A stretch of DNA of 64,000 bases from Gemmatimonadota bacterium (GCA_021298835.1 JAJTHG010000027.1:123988-187987), one strand, 5' to 3'; positions 23,494 through 33,720 are shown, counted from the first letter of the stretch. The notes: generated by a model not told the origin, from the sequence alone. Program-made: numbers and translations.

Positions 23494-26352
23494 TTGCCCG
23501 AGTCGGCACCTACCTCGATCTCGCCGTCCCCCTCCCCGCCCGACGCCGGCCGGGTCGTCCTGCGTACGCTAGGGGCATTCGTGCTGTCCGGCGCGCAGGA
23601 TCCCGATCGGGATCGTGCCTTGGCGGAGTTGAACGCCCGCCCGCGCGCCCTGGCCGTCCTGCTCCGGCTCGCCCTTGCGGACGGTCCCGTGTCGCGCGAC
23701 CTGCTGACCGAGGAATTCTGGGGCGACCGCGATCCGGACCGTGCCCGACATTCGCTGGCCGATGCCCTGTCGGCCATCCGGCGCGCGTTCGGCCGGGAAT
23801 GCATCTCGCTTCGGTCCCCGCAGCTCGCCTTCCGGCCGGAAGTCCGCATGACGGTGGATGCGGAGGAATTCGTGCGGGCGGCCGACACCGGGCGGGTCGC
23901 TGATGCGCTCGCCCTGTACCGGGGGGACTTCCTCGACGGCGTGTTCATCGACCGCGCCCCGCGGTTCGATCAGTGGGCGATGCATCGCCGGTTCGCGCTC
24001 CGCGAGCGCTTCGTCCGCCTGGCGGCGGCCGAGTGTCGGCGACAGGCCGCCGCCGGCGCCAACGAGGCGGCGGCGGCCTTGGCGCTCCAATGGCAGGCGG
24101 TGTCGCCCGATGACCCGGCGGCGACCCGCGCCCTCCTCGACGCCCTCGCTGCTCCCGGATCGGCGACTGCCGTACGGCGGGCCCTCGACGCATGGGGAGA
24201 GTACGTCCGTCGCCTCGCGGCCACGGACGACGAGCCGGACGCCGAACTGGCCGCGCATGCCGCCGCTCTCCACGCCCGCTACGCGGCGATGCCGCCGGCC
24301 ACGGCCGAGTTGCCGGCGCTTCCGCCGCGACGCACGCCGTCGCCGCCGGACCAGGGCGCGGGAGGGACTCGGCGCAGTGACGCCGGAGACGCGCCGACTG
24401 CTCCGCGACCGGACGAGCGACCCGCCGGTGGCCCGTCGGGTCGCTGGCTCGCAGGGAGCATCGGCGGCGTCGCCGCGATTGCCGTGCTGGGGATGACGAT
24501 GCTGGGCCGGTCCGGGCCCGAGGTGCCGCCGTGGATCGTCGTGACGGAGGTCGAGGCGGCGGGGGTGGACAGCGCCACCCTCGACGCGTTCGCGCTCGCC
24601 AGCCGCACGGCACTCGAGAGCGACGGCGGCGTCTTTGCCCTCCCGGAGACGCGTGCGATGGAGCTGGCCCAGCTCTCGGCCCCTGACGCGCAGCGGCTGG
24701 ATGTCGCGCTGGCCGACGCCGTGGCGCGCCGATCCGGAGCGACGGCGATCGTGGTGCCCGTGCTCATGCAGTCCGGTGGGCGCCTCCGGTCCGCCATGCG
24801 CATCATCGAGCCGGGCGGCGGCGCGCAGGTCGTGCAGGGGCCGGATGTGTCGCGTGACTCCCTGCTGACATCGCTCGACGGGCTGATTGCCCGAGTGCGG
24901 CCGCGCCTGCCCGGGCGCCGCCGCGGCCGCAATGACCCGCTGCCGGACGTGGCCACGCATTCGCTGCAGGCCCTGACGGCGTTCGCCGCCGGGCGGCGCG
25001 CCTGGCTCGAGCGCCGCCCCGGGGGCGCGCTCGACGCGATGCGCAACGCCATCGCCTTCGATTCCGGGTTCGCGATGGCGCATCTCTCGCTCGGCGAGTA
25101 CCTCTACACTTTGAACCGGCCGGCGGAGGGCGAGGCCACCCTCCGCCGGGCGCTTGCCCTCCGCGACCGCCTCCCACCGCGCGAGCGGCTCACCGTCGAG
25201 GCCTCCGTCGCGCATCAGCACGGCGAGTACCCTGCGGCGATCGCCGCCTACGAGGGGTGGCTGCGCCGCCACCCCGAGGACCGCGTCATCCGCTCGCGGC
25301 TGGCGTATTCGTTCATGATGGCGAAGCGAGCTCCGGAGAGCGCCCGCGAGTGGCGTCGGGTCCTCGCCGACGACTCCCTCGACGCCGACGCGTGGATCGA
25401 CCTCGCCAAGGTCCTTGGGCATTCGACGGCGACCCTCGACAGCGCCGCCGTCGCCATGCAGCGCGGCCTCGCACTCGCCCCGTCGCGCCTCAACGATGTC
25501 TTCGTCGTCCAGGGCTTCGGGAACATCCTCGTGCTGTCCGGGCGCTCCGACTCGGCCGCCGCGGTGTTCCGGCTCCTGACGACGCGGGACTCGTCGCTCG
25601 CCGGCCGCGGCCACCGCTGGTTGGGGATGCTGGCCCTGTGGGACGGCCAACCGGCACGAGCGGCGGCGATCTTGCACCGGGCGCTCGCCCTGCAGGACCG
25701 CGAACCGCTGAGCGCCCTGCGCACGCGGTGGCTGCTGGCGATCGCGCACGACATGCTCGGCGCGGCGGCGGACGGCGCGCGGAACCTCGACGCCATGCTG
25801 GCCCTCTCGGCGTCACCGGAGGTGGGCGAGCCGCGCGTGCTCTGGTACACCGGCGCCCTGCTCGCCCGGGCCGGCCGTGTCGCCGACGCCAGGACCGTCC
25901 TGCAGCGACTGCAGCAGCGGATGGTCGCCGCGTCGCTCTCCCACCGCGCCGCCGAACGGATGCTCCGCGCGGAGATCGCCGGCGCCGTGGGACAGGTACG
26001 CGAGGCGCTGGCCTACGCACGAGAGGGGCTCGCCGCCGGCCGACTGGATCCGACGCTCGAAGGGGCCGGACTCGCCTACCGTCGCGCGGGCATGGCCGAT
26101 TCGGCCCGCCGCCTGCTCGAGGCGCTGTCGGCCCAACAGCCGTCGTTCGGCTGGGAAGGCAGTGTCCTGCACCGTTTCAGCGGGCTGGCCCTCGCCGCGA
26201 TCCGGACATCGGCAGGCGATTCCGTCGGCGCCCGGCGCGAGCGGTCGGCGCTCGTCACGCGGGTGCCGCGGCGCGAACCGTCCTTCGACGCGTGGGCTCG
26301 CCGGGCCGGATTCCTCGGCCTCCGTGAAACGCCGTCGTCGGCCGCGCCGTAG
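23494..26352 (+). CDS. Membrane-anchored SARP/BTAD-type regulator with periplasmic TPR domain
   Basis: About 952 residues from a TTG at 23494; no ATG or GTG is available in frame before the first conserved strand (VVLRTLGAFVLSG), so the start is uncertain. A winged-helix domain (about 20-95: LAVLLRLALADGPVSRDLLTEEFWGD, HSLADALSAIRRAFG) is followed by a BTAD domain (about 100-215: EEFVRAADTGRVADALALYRGDFLDG). A single membrane helix (about 317-337, LAGSIGGVAAIAVLGMTMLG) leads to a large periplasmic part with an amino-terminal TolB-like strand region and then TPR repeats. The layout is that of a ToxR/CadC-like one-component sensor. Ligand unknown. Divergent from mscL. Confidence 0.82.
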   Translation: MPESAPTSISPSPSPPDAGRVVLRTLGAFVLSGAQDPDRDRALAELNARPRALAVLLRLALADGPVSRDLLTEEFWGDRDPDRARHSLADALSAIRRAFGRECISLRSPQLAFRPEVRMTVDAEEFVRAADTGRVADALALYRGDFLDGVFIDRAPRFDQWAMHRRFALRERFVRLAAAECRRQAAAGANEAAAALALQWQAVSPDDPAATRALLDALAAPGSATAVRRALDAWGEYVRRLAATDDEPDAELAAHAAALHARYAAMPPATAELPALPPRRTPSPPDQGAGGTRRSDAGDAPTAPRPDERPAGGPSGRWLAGSIGGVAAIAVLGMTMLGRSGPEVPPWIVVTEVEAAGVDSATLDAFALASRTALESDGGVFALPETRAMELAQLSAPDAQRLDVALADAVARRSGATAIVVPVLMQSGGRLRSAMRIIEPGGGAQVVQGPDVSRDSLLTSLDGLIARVRPRLPGRRRGRNDPLPDVATHSLQALTAFAAGRRAWLERRPGGALDAMRNAIAFDSGFAMAHLSLGEYLYTLNRPAEGEATLRRALALRDRLPPRERLTVEASVAHQHGEYPAAIAAYEGWLRRHPEDRVIRSRLAYSFMMAKRAPESAREWRRVLADDSLDADAWIDLAKVLGHSTATLDSAAVAMQRGLALAPSRLNDVFVVQGFGNILVLSGRSDSAAAVFRLLTTRDSSLAGRGHRWLGMLALWDGQPARAAAILHRALALQDREPLSALRTRWLLAIAHDMLGAAADGARNLDAMLALSASPEVGEPRVLWYTGALLARAGRVADARTVLQRLQQRMVAASLSHRAAERMLRAEIAGAVGQVREALAYAREGLAAGRLDPTLEGAGLAYRRAGMADSARRLLEALSAQQPSFGWEGSVLHRFSGLALAAIRTSAGDSVGARRERSALVTRVPRREPSFDAWARRAGFLGLRETPSSAAP

Positions 26353-26386
26353 TCCCGGCATGACGCCCCCAGTCCGGAGCCCCGCC

Positions 26387-26623
26387 ATGGAAGAGATCAA
26401 GGTCTCGGCCGCCAACCTCAAGGCGAAGCTCAAGCAGCTCCTCCGCGAGGGCAACGTGCGGCGCATCAAGCTGCGCAATCCCGCCGGTCGCGTCCTGCTG
26501 GACATGCCGCTCAATGCCGGCATCGCCGGCGCGGTGCTCGCGCCGTTCTGGCTCGCCGTCGGTGCGGTGGTCGCGCTGGCCACCGACATCACGATCCAGG
26601 TCGAGCGCGACGCGGCGGGCTGA
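26387..26623 (+). CDS. DUF4342-domain small membrane protein
   Basis: 78 residues; SD CGGAG 7-8 bases before the ATG. MEEIKVSAANLKAKLKQLLREGNVRRIKLRN matches the DUF4342 start, followed by one hydrophobic helix (about 41-66, NAGIAGAVLAPFWLAVGAVVALA) and a short charged tail. DUF4342 has no known reaction. Lies 34 bases after the SARP gene and may be co-transcribed; converges on the SIMPL gene. Confidence 0.82.
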   Translation: MEEIKVSAANLKAKLKQLLREGNVRRIKLRNPAGRVLLDMPLNAGIAGAVLAPFWLAVGAVVALATDITIQVERDAAG

Positions 26624-26643
26624 CGCGCCGCGCGGCCAGCACG

Positions 26644-27396
26644 TCAGTCGTCGAGCAGGTACTCCACGGTCGCCACGACCCGGATCGTCTTGCGCACCTG
26701 ACTGGCCTCGGTGATCCCCTGGGCCTGATCGCGCGGGAGGATCTCGAAGTACCCTTGATTCGCCTGGCGGATGCCACCGAGCGCGCTACCGGCATCGCGT
26801 GCGAACTGCGCCGCCGCCTCGCGCGCCCGGGCCGTGGCCTCGGCGATCATCGCCGGCTTGAGCGCGTTGAGCCCGGTGAAGACGAACGTCGGCCCACCCC
26901 CGCCGTACTCGGCCCCCGACGTCAGCGGAACGCCTTGCGCGACCAGCGCCGACACCCGCTGGCTGGCCGCCAGCACCACCTCGGGCTCGGTCGAGCGCAC
27001 GAGGAGCGTCTGGTTGATCACGTAGCGCGGACCGAAGTTGGGACCGCCACTGAGGCTGTTCGCCTGCGCGTCGCGGACGACGAAATCCTGCAGCGTGATC
27101 TGCGTGGTGTCCACGCGGTTGGCGGCGAGAAACGCCTTGATGCGCCCCACCGCCTGCTGCAACTGCGCGTTCGCGCGCGCGAGGTCGTTGTCCGACGCGA
27201 CCAGACGCAGCGGCCAGATCGCGAGGTCGGCCCTGGCCTCGCGCTCGCTGACGCCCTTGACGGTCACGTATCGGTCGGCGGCCTTCGCGCGCACGATGCC
27301 GTGGCCGGCCAGCAGGCCACCGACGGCGACGCCGACGGCGATGCCGATGGCCAGCACGGCCGCGGGCAGGAGGAACGGACGATCGGTGGTGGTCAT
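26644..27396 (-). CDS. SIMPL-domain (DUF541) protein
   Basis: 250 residues with an N-terminal membrane anchor or signal (about 9-32, LPAAVLAIGIAVGVAVGGLLAG). RYVTVKGVSEREARADLAIWPL and ATARAREAAAQFARDAGSALGGI are typical of the SIMPL/DUF541 fold, as is the closing VEYLLDD. E. coli YggE is the best-studied relative and is linked to oxidative stress, but the molecular role is unknown. TACCTT lies 9 bases upstream of the ATG, so the leader may be only a few bases. Confidence 0.85.
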   Translation of the reverse strand: MTTTDRPFLLPAAVLAIGIAVGVAVGGLLAGHGIVRAKAADRYVTVKGVSEREARADLAIWPLRLVASDNDLARANAQLQQAVGRIKAFLAANRVDTTQITLQDFVVRDAQANSLSGGPNFGPRYVINQTLLVRSTEPEVVLAASQRVSALVAQGVPLTSGAEYGGGGPTFVFTGLNALKPAMIAEATARAREAAAQFARDAGSALGGIRQANQGYFEILPRDQAQGITEASQVRKTIRVVATVEYLLDD

Positions 27397-27448
27397 CGGT
27401 TCGTTAAGGTACGCGCCGTCACGACGAAAGGTCCGCCGGACGGTGGCG

Positions 27449-28012
27449 TCACCGCCCGGCCTCGAGACGGGCCATCGCCTCGACCCAATCGACGACCGGT
27501 GCGACCGAAGCCGCCGCGTCCCGCACCATCGACCACCCCCAAGCGCATCGCCATGACCTGCACGCGCACGTGCACCCCCTCGTGCAGCAGCGACGCCGCC
27601 ACCGGTGCCGCCGTGAGGTCACGCCGGCCGAGAAAGCCGAGCTCGCAGACGATGGCACGGACGTCGCGCAGGTACGCTCCTCGGCAGGGGAAGCGGATGA
27701 CGCGGATCTCCGTCACGTCGCGCCGCAGGTGCACCAATCGCCACGGGTGCACCGCGGCGATGAGAGCCAAGGCCTCCACGGCGGGACGCGCCCGCACGAC
27801 GGCGGGCAGTCACGCCCGTTCGGCGTGACCGTCTGGTACACCGGCGTGGCGGGCGCACCGGTGACGGTCCGCCCGGGGGGCACGACGCGAACCTGGATCG
27901 GCCCCGACGGCTGGTGGTCGAAGATGAACACGTACTGCTCGCAGCGCTGGATGGCCGTACAGGGGACCGTCCGCACCTGCGCGGGCGACGGACAGCCGCG
28001 GCAAGCTACCAC
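27449..28012 (-). pseudogene. Frameshifted gene with an HEGVH (zincin-like) motif
   Basis: The coding signal moves through all three minus frames. From a GTG at 28012 the product begins with a Cys-containing secreted-looking stretch (PSPAQVRTVPCTAIQRCEQY, then VYQTVTPNG). Near 27800 the frame shifts to one reading RDVTEIRVIRFPCRGAYLRD and LTAAPVAASLLHEGVHVRV. At a GGGGG run near 27537-27541 it shifts again and ends MVRDAAASVAPVVDWVEAMARLEAGR at 27449. Third-position GC stays high only if these switches are followed. HEGVH fits a small zinc-peptidase-like domain seen in hypothetical proteins. Either a decayed gene or two sequencing indels; it follows the CBS gene by 7 bases. Confidence 0.55.
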
Positions 28013-28019
28013 CGATGCG

Positions 28020-28418
28020 TCACACCCGCCCGTTGCCCACGGCCTGCGCGATATCGGTCTGGGAAAGCACCCCCACCAGCCGACCGTCGTTCACGACGAA
28101 CAGGCGGTGCACGTCGGCGTAGAGCATCTGCCGCGCCGCATCCCGCACGTCCGCGTCGGGCTCGATCGTGAGCGGATCGCGGGTCATGAGGTCGGCGACG
28201 GCGGTCTGCTCGAAGAGCACCGCGCGCGCCCCGCGGTCCTCGACCTCGGCCTGCGCCTGCAGGAGGTCGGTCGTGGAGACGACGCCGACGACCGCCTGTC
28301 CTTGCAGGACGGGAAGCGCCGAGACGTGGCCATCCGCCATCTCGCGCACGGCGTCGGCGACGGTGGCATCGGCGCTGATGCTGCGGACCTTGGGCGTCAT
28401 GAGTTCGGCGACGCGCAT
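28020..28418 (-). CDS. CBS-domain pair protein
   Basis: 132 residues made of two CBS domains: about 1-60 (VAELMTPKVRSISADATVADAVREMADGHVSALPV, then VGVVSTTDLL) and 70-130 (VADLMTRDPLTIEPDADVRDAARQMLYADVHRLFVV, then VGVLSQTDIAQAV). CBS pairs bind adenosyl ligands such as AMP, ATP or SAM and act as cellular energy or methylation sensors. The nearby ahcY and methyltransferase-type regulator make an adenosyl-linked role attractive but unproven. GAGG 8 bases upstream supports the start. Confidence 0.9.
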   Translation of the reverse strand: MRVAELMTPKVRSISADATVADAVREMADGHVSALPVLQGQAVVGVVSTTDLLQAQAEVEDRGARAVLFEQTAVADLMTRDPLTIEPDADVRDAARQMLYADVHRLFVVNDGRLVGVLSQTDIAQAVGNGRV

Positions 28419-28590
28419 GGGCGGATCCTCGGGTGACTGGGTGACCGGGGCGTGGCGGATGCCCGTCCCCGCCTCCAGTCTATGCCTCGGGCGCCGGCGG
28501 TCTGTCCGCGTGCGCCGGGGATCGCGTCGGGGGGCCCCCGATGCCGCGGACGGCGGCCCCGCGGTCGGCGGCGCGGCGCCGGCGAGCGAC

Positions 28591-28647
28591 GCGGGGCACG
28601 ACGCCAGCGCGCCGTGCCCCGCGGGTTCTTCGCCCGGCCGTCGGGCG
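28591..28647 (-). terminator. Two hairpins downstream of ahcY
   Basis: CGCCCG/CGGGCG around a 5-base loop (28631-28647) directly after the ahcY stop, then an 11-bp perfect stem CGCGGGGCACG/CGTGCCCCGCG with a 12-base loop (28590-28623). No T tract. The rest of the gap 28419-28590 holds nothing else I can recognise. Confidence 0.5.
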
Positions 28648-28652
28648 GAGCG

Positions 28653-30113
<1,461 letters not shown>

Positions 30114-30178
30114 GTCAGTGCGTGGAGGCGAAGGGAAAGGGGCGGAACGCGGAGGAACGGGACGACGGCGAGCGGACG

Positions 30179-31165
30179 TCAGTCCGCCGTGCCGGCGGCG
30201 GCGCGGCGCGGCGGTGTACGGCGGCGGGCGTGGAGCCCGGTGGTGCTGGTGGCGGCGAAGAGGCGCGGCCCCCTCGCCTGCGGATCGGGGGGGAGCGGCA
30301 CGTAGCGGAGGCCGGCGAAGCCGGCGGCCGCGCTCCATGCCCCGAGCTGCTCGGCGCCGAAGCCCTGCCACACGTGCCCCATTTGCGCGCGCAGTTCGGC
30401 GCGCTCGTGCGGGACCATGTCCACGAGCAGCAGCTTGCCGCCCGGCTTCAGCACGCGGGCGATCTCGGCGAAGGCGCGCGACGGATCCACCACGTAGTGC
30501 AGGACGAGGAAGACGACGGCGGCGTCCAGCTCGCCGTCCTCCAGCGGCAGCGCCTCGAGTTCGCCGTGCCGCAGCTCGACGTTCGGCAGCTCCTTGAGGC
30601 GGCGGCGCGCCGCGCTGAGCATCTCGCGGCTCGCATCCACCGCGACGATGCGGCGCACGAAGGGCGCGAGCAGCGCGGACACCTCCCCCGTGCCGGCGCC
30701 GAGGTCGCCGATGGTCCAGCGGTCGTCCACGAGACCGAGCAGCGCCTGCAGGTCCTGGCGACGGCCGAAGAGCTCGGTCCGCAGCGCATCCCACTGCCCG
30801 GCGGCGCTCGAGAAGAACTCCGTGGAACGCGCCCGACGTTCGGCCAGCACCTGCGCGGCGCGTGCGCCGTCCGCCTGGGCGAGCTCCCCTTCTCCCGCCT
30901 GCTCCCGGACGACGCGCCACAGGCGGCGCGCACCGGCGTCGAGGTCCTCGGGGACGCGGTACTGGCGGCTCGTCCCGTCGGCCCGCGCGACCAGCCATCC
31001 ATCGTCCGCGAGTACCTTGAGGTGCCGGCTCACCGTGCTCTGCGGCAGTTGCAGCACACTGCACAACTCGCCGACCGTCAGTTCGTGGCGGTCGAGCACC
31101 AGCAGCAGGCGGACCCGCGTGGGGTCCCCGAGGGCGGCGAGTCGGGCGTAGAGGTCTGTGTTCAT
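30179..31165 (-). CDS. ArsR-family regulator fused to a SAM-dependent methyltransferase
   Basis: 328 residues. The N-terminal winged helix (about 1-90) is ArsR-like: [50 protein letters not shown]. The C-terminal Rossmann methyltransferase (about 125-290) has motif [22 protein letters not shown] and [12 protein letters not shown]. No ArsR-type Cys metal site is visible. Related fusions precede methionine-cycle genes, and the position upstream of ahcY suggests the second domain senses SAM or SAH and controls the operon (inference). Transcribed from a clear promoter facing away from the Omp85-type gene. Confidence 0.9.
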   Translation of the reverse strand: MNTDLYARLAALGDPTRVRLLLVLDRHELTVGELCSVLQLPQSTVSRHLKVLADDGWLVARADGTSRQYRVPEDLDAGARRLWRVVREQAGEGELAQADGARAAQVLAERRARSTEFFSSAAGQWDALRTELFGRRQDLQALLGLVDDRWTIGDLGAGTGEVSALLAPFVRRIVAVDASREMLSAARRRLKELPNVELRHGELEALPLEDGELDAAVVFLVLHYVVDPSRAFAEIARVLKPGGKLLLVDMVPHERAELRAQMGHVWQGFGAEQLGAWSAAAGFAGLRYVPLPPDPQARGPRLFAATSTTGLHARRRTPPRRAAAGTAD

Positions 31166-31182
31166 CCGCGTATCCGGATGGA

Positions 31183-31211
31183 AGGATAGAATAGCATGAC
31201 CGTGGGGTCAA
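31183..31211 (-). promoter_or_regulatory. Promoter of the arsR-methyltransferase/ahcY operon
   Basis: TTGACC at 31211-31206, 17-base spacer, TATCCT at 31188-31183; start codon at 31165. The -35 lies in an inverted repeat GTCAACCG (31207-31214) / CGGTTGAC (31234-31241). The other arm reads TTGACG on the plus strand and can serve as -35 for the divergent barrel gene. An ATCCGGAT palindrome (31172-31179) sits next to the expected transcription start and is a possible operator. Confidence 0.6.
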
Positions 31212-31263
31212 CCGGCTCGCCGGTGCGTCCGGACGGTTGACGTGGAGCCCGCCCTGTGACAGG

Positions 31264-32367
31264 ATGCCTGCCGTGCCGACATTGACCACGCTCGCGGCCG
31301 TCGCTGCGCTGGCGTGCGCCGACACCGTTCCCCCCGACAGCCTCCCGGCGGCTGCACCGGCGCCGCGGGAGCGCCCGTGGCGGCTTCTGGCCGTGCCGAC
31401 CGTGACGTCGCAACCGGAGACGGGATTCACCGCCGCGTTCATCGCGTATGCGGTGTACACGCCGTCCGATACCGCAACACGGCCGGCGCAATACGAATTC
31501 GGGCTTCAGGGCTCGCAGAAGCAACAGCGGCGCTTCTTCGTGGACTGGGACCGATGGACATCCGGCAACCGGTGGCGTGTCCAGGGCTCGGCGGAGTATC
31601 GCGTGTATCCCCTGCCCTTCTACGGCACCGGCCCGAACGCGGCGGAGTCGGCGGAGGAGATCTACGAACCGGAGGGGGTGATCGTGCTGCTGAACGTGCA
31701 GCGCCGCCTGTCGAGGGGGTGGTACGTGCTGGGCGGGGGGCGCTTCTCGGCGCTGGACATCAACGAACGTGCTGCGGGGGGGCTGCTGGCCGCCGACACG
31801 GTGCCCGGCTCGACCGGAGCGACCGTGATGCAGTGGCGGACGGGCCTCCTGTACGACACGCGCGACGATGTGCTGACGCCGCGGGCCGGGACCTTCGTGT
31901 CGCTCGGGCTCGGGACCGCGCTGCCGGGCCTGCTGGGCGGCGACTGGGCATACGGGCGCGCGACGCTGGACGCGCGCGCCTATCGTACGGTGGGGCCGCT
32001 CACGATTGCGGCGCAGGCGGTGGCCGAGGGGCTCACGGGGCGCGCGCCGTTCGATGACTTGCCGATGCTCGGGACGAAAGGGTGGATGCGGGGGTATGCG
32101 CTGGGACGCTTCCGGGACCGTGCCCTGACGGCGGTGCAGGTCGAGGGTCGGCTGCGGTTGACCCGGCGGCTCGCGGGGGCCGCGTGGGTCGGCGGCGGTG
32201 GCGTGGCGCCGACGTTCGCCTTGTTCCGCCGCGACGAGGTACTGCCGACGGTCGGGGTCGGCGGGCGTTGGGGGCTGTTCTCGAACTCGCGGGCGCAGAT
32301 CCGGGCCGACCTGGCGTTCGGGCGCGACGGCAGGGCGCTGTACCTGAACCTGAACGAAGCGTTCTGA
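31264..32367 (+). CDS. Omp85/BamA-type outer-membrane barrel without POTRA domains
   Basis: 367 residues from the ATG at 31264. The signal-like start ([13 protein letters not shown]) is followed directly by barrel sequence. Omp85 features: [65 protein letters not shown] (the conserved RGY near the lid loop), and a terminal strand ending LYLNLNEAF with a C-terminal Phe. This is the surface-antigen barrel alone, too short for POTRA repeats. A role in outer-membrane transport or lipid handling is possible; no partner is adjacent. Divergent from the ArsR-methyltransferase gene. Confidence 0.82.
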   Translation: MPAVPTLTTLAAVAALACADTVPPDSLPAAAPAPRERPWRLLAVPTVTSQPETGFTAAFIAYAVYTPSDTATRPAQYEFGLQGSQKQQRRFFVDWDRWTSGNRWRVQGSAEYRVYPLPFYGTGPNAAESAEEIYEPEGVIVLLNVQRRLSRGWYVLGGGRFSALDINERAAGGLLAADTVPGSTGATVMQWRTGLLYDTRDDVLTPRAGTFVSLGLGTALPGLLGGDWAYGRATLDARAYRTVGPLTIAAQAVAEGLTGRAPFDDLPMLGTKGWMRGYALGRFRDRALTAVQVEGRLRLTRRLAGAAWVGGGGVAPTFALFRRDEVLPTVGVGGRWGLFSNSRAQIRADLAFGRDGRALYLNLNEAF

Positions 32368-32394
32368 CCGGCGCAGACCGGCCGATGGGTTGCG

Positions 32395-32419
32395 GGGCGC
32401 GCCGGAGGGCGGCGCGCCC
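32395..32419. terminator. Hairpin between the barrel gene and tRNA-Ser(GGA)
   Basis: Perfect 9-bp stem GGGCGCGCC/GGCGCGCCC with a 7-base loop, 27 bases after the barrel gene's stop and 1 base from the 3' end of the opposing tRNA gene; likely ends both transcripts. Confidence 0.6.
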
Positions 32420-32420
32420 A

Positions 32421-32507
32421 CGGACAGGGCGGGATTCGAACCCGCGAGGGCCTTGCGACCCCACACGCTTTCCAGGCGTGCTCCTTAAACCACTCGGACA
32501 CCTGTCC
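32421..32507 (-). tRNA. tRNA-Ser (anticodon GGA)
   Basis: 87 nt on the minus strand. Acceptor GGACAGG pairs with CCTGTCC, discriminator G. The anticodon arm is CACGC-CTGGAAA-GCGTG, giving anticodon GGA (UCC codons). A long variable arm (GGGGTCGCAAGGCCC) identifies serine, and the T arm is GCGGG-TTCGAAT-CCCGC. CCA is not encoded. Confidence 0.97.
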
Positions 32508-32513
32508 TGCGGC

Positions 32514-32537
32514 CCGGTGATCCCGAGGGATCACCGG
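32514..32537. repeat. Inverted repeat between the two tRNA-Ser genes
   Basis: CCGGTGATCCC-GA-GGGATCACCGG, an 11-bp perfect palindromic stem with a 2-base centre, in the 76-base spacer of the tRNA pair. It could be a terminator or a processing signal of a joint tRNA transcript. Confidence 0.7.
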
Positions 32538-32583
32538 ATGACCAACGCGCCGGCGCGGCGGGGAGCCGCACCGGCGCGAGGAA

Positions 32584-32670
32584 CGGACAGGGAGAGATTC
32601 GAACTCTCGATACCGTTGCCGGTATGCCGGTTTTCGAGACCGGTGCCTTCAGCCACTCGGCCACCTGTCC
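32584..32670 (-). tRNA. tRNA-Ser (anticodon CGA)
   Basis: 87 nt on the minus strand. Acceptor GGACAGG/CCTGTCC, identical to the neighbouring tRNA-Ser. Anticodon arm CCGGT-CTCGAAA-ACCGG gives CGA (UCG codons), with a long variable arm and T arm GAGAG-TTCGAAT-CTCTC. CCA is not encoded. Confidence 0.97.
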
Positions 32671-32719
32671 TGCAACGACTTAGCTCAGGTCGGACGGCCG
32701 GTGGTGCGCGAGATGGTGC

Positions 32720-32747
32720 GTATCACTTGCCGGACCGAATCAGTGAA
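32720..32747 (-). promoter_or_regulatory. Candidate promoter for the tRNA-Ser pair
   Basis: TTCACT at 32747-32742, 16-base spacer, TGATAC at 32725-32720, about 50 bases upstream of the tRNA-Ser(CGA) 5' end. Confidence 0.4.
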
Positions 32748-33720
32748 GTTAGCCGCCGTCGCGCCGCGAATCAACCGGCCGCCCCTTCCATGGGTGCCCC
32801 CGGCGGCGGCGCCGACGCCCAGGCACGGCCGCTAGGGCGCCCAACCGGGGTCCCCGGGAACAGCCCACGCTCTCGCGCCCCCTGCCCCACCTCCGGGGCG
32901 CCCGCCCGCGCGGTATCGCCCGGTGGCCCCGGGTCCTCAGCCCCGGCAGCCGGTCGAGGCTGTCCGGGTAGCGCGATTGGTGTTCCAAGATCGGGGAGCC
33001 CCGCCCCCCCCCCGCCCCAGGCCTACACGCCGTGATGATCCCGGTTTTGGGGTGCAGGTCACAGGAGCTGCAACACGCAGTCCCCTCGACACCCTAGGGA
33101 TGAGGACAGGCCGCCGAGAATACCGACCGCGGACGGGGGGCCACGACGGGATTCGACCGGCCCTCGACGGTCCCCCGGTGACCGTTCGGGTCACGAAACG
33201 CGGGGACCGTGTGCCGACGACGCATTGGAGGCCGTCGGGAGGCGACCAGTGAAACGCGGACGTGCGAAAACAGAGCGTTACGACCCCCTCCCGCGCCGCG
33301 CGACTGTCAGACGCCCCCCCCAGAATTTCCCAAATGGGGTCCCCCAGCACGATCATCGACACGAGCGGCGCGCTTCTGTTCGACGCAGCGAACACGTCCG
33401 CCACGGCGAGCGCGGGGGGGGGCGGCAACGCGTCGCAGATGGTCAGCCGCGCAGTCGACGATCTTCGAGCGATCCAACCCTGAGTGCGACTGTTGTCCCG
33501 CAACGAAAGCCGATTGGGTTGAGCGCAGAGGGGCCGACCAGCTGCGCCCCCGCGAATGCGGACCCGGGAGTTGTGCTAACCCTTGCGGTGTCCTGGCGCT
33601 GAACGTTTCGTTGCAGTGCAGACCTCGGTTCATCGGAACCGTTCGCGCGACGAAGCGCGAGGCATGTTCACGAAGTGCTTCGCGTTTCTCATCAGAACGG
33701 ACCGGCCCTATGGCGTCCCG
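32748..33720. other. About 1 kb without a convincing gene, between tRNA-Ser and the IS
   Basis: Several open frames cross this stretch but none has a start with SD, consistent third-position GC bias, or a recognisable product. There are homopolymer runs (C10 near 33003-33014, G7 near 33415) and a pair of nested hairpins at 33167-33210. Local composition is less biased toward 33500-33720 (for example TTGTGCTAACCC, GAACGTTTCGTTGCAG), unlike the neighbouring genes, which suggests inserted or decaying DNA beside the IS. Confidence 0.5.
33136..33210 (+). other. Structured-RNA candidate (nested hairpins after a GGGGGGC...ATTCGAC motif)
   Basis: GGGGGGCCACGACGGGATTC starts a segment resembling a tmRNA 5' end (GGGG...GGATTCGAC). 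It is followed by an outer 9-bp stem ACGGTCCCC/GGGGACCGT (33167-33175 and 33202-33210) enclosing GTGACC-GTTCG-GGTCAC. No tag-peptide frame with a stop and no 3' acceptor partner (T arm plus GCCCCCC) is found within 400 bases, so tmRNA is not called. Confidence 0.25.

Noticed and set aside
30114..30178. SAH riboswitch ahead of ahcY
   Set aside because: The 65-base gap is C/T-rich and lacks the SAH aptamer stems; control by the upstream ArsR-methyltransferase is simpler.
32749..32988. 79-residue minus-strand frame beside the tRNA genes
   Set aside because: Arg/Gly-rich shadow of GC-rich DNA with no start signal; it overlaps the likely tRNA promoter.
33262..33483. 73-residue plus-strand frame
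   Set aside because: No SD, rare-codon start, low-complexity product with a glycine run from a G7 tract; the opposite strand looks no worse.
33136..33540. tmRNA gene
   Set aside because: The 5' motif is suggestive, but all three plus frames stay open far too long for a tag peptide and no 3' T arm with a GCCCCCC acceptor is found.
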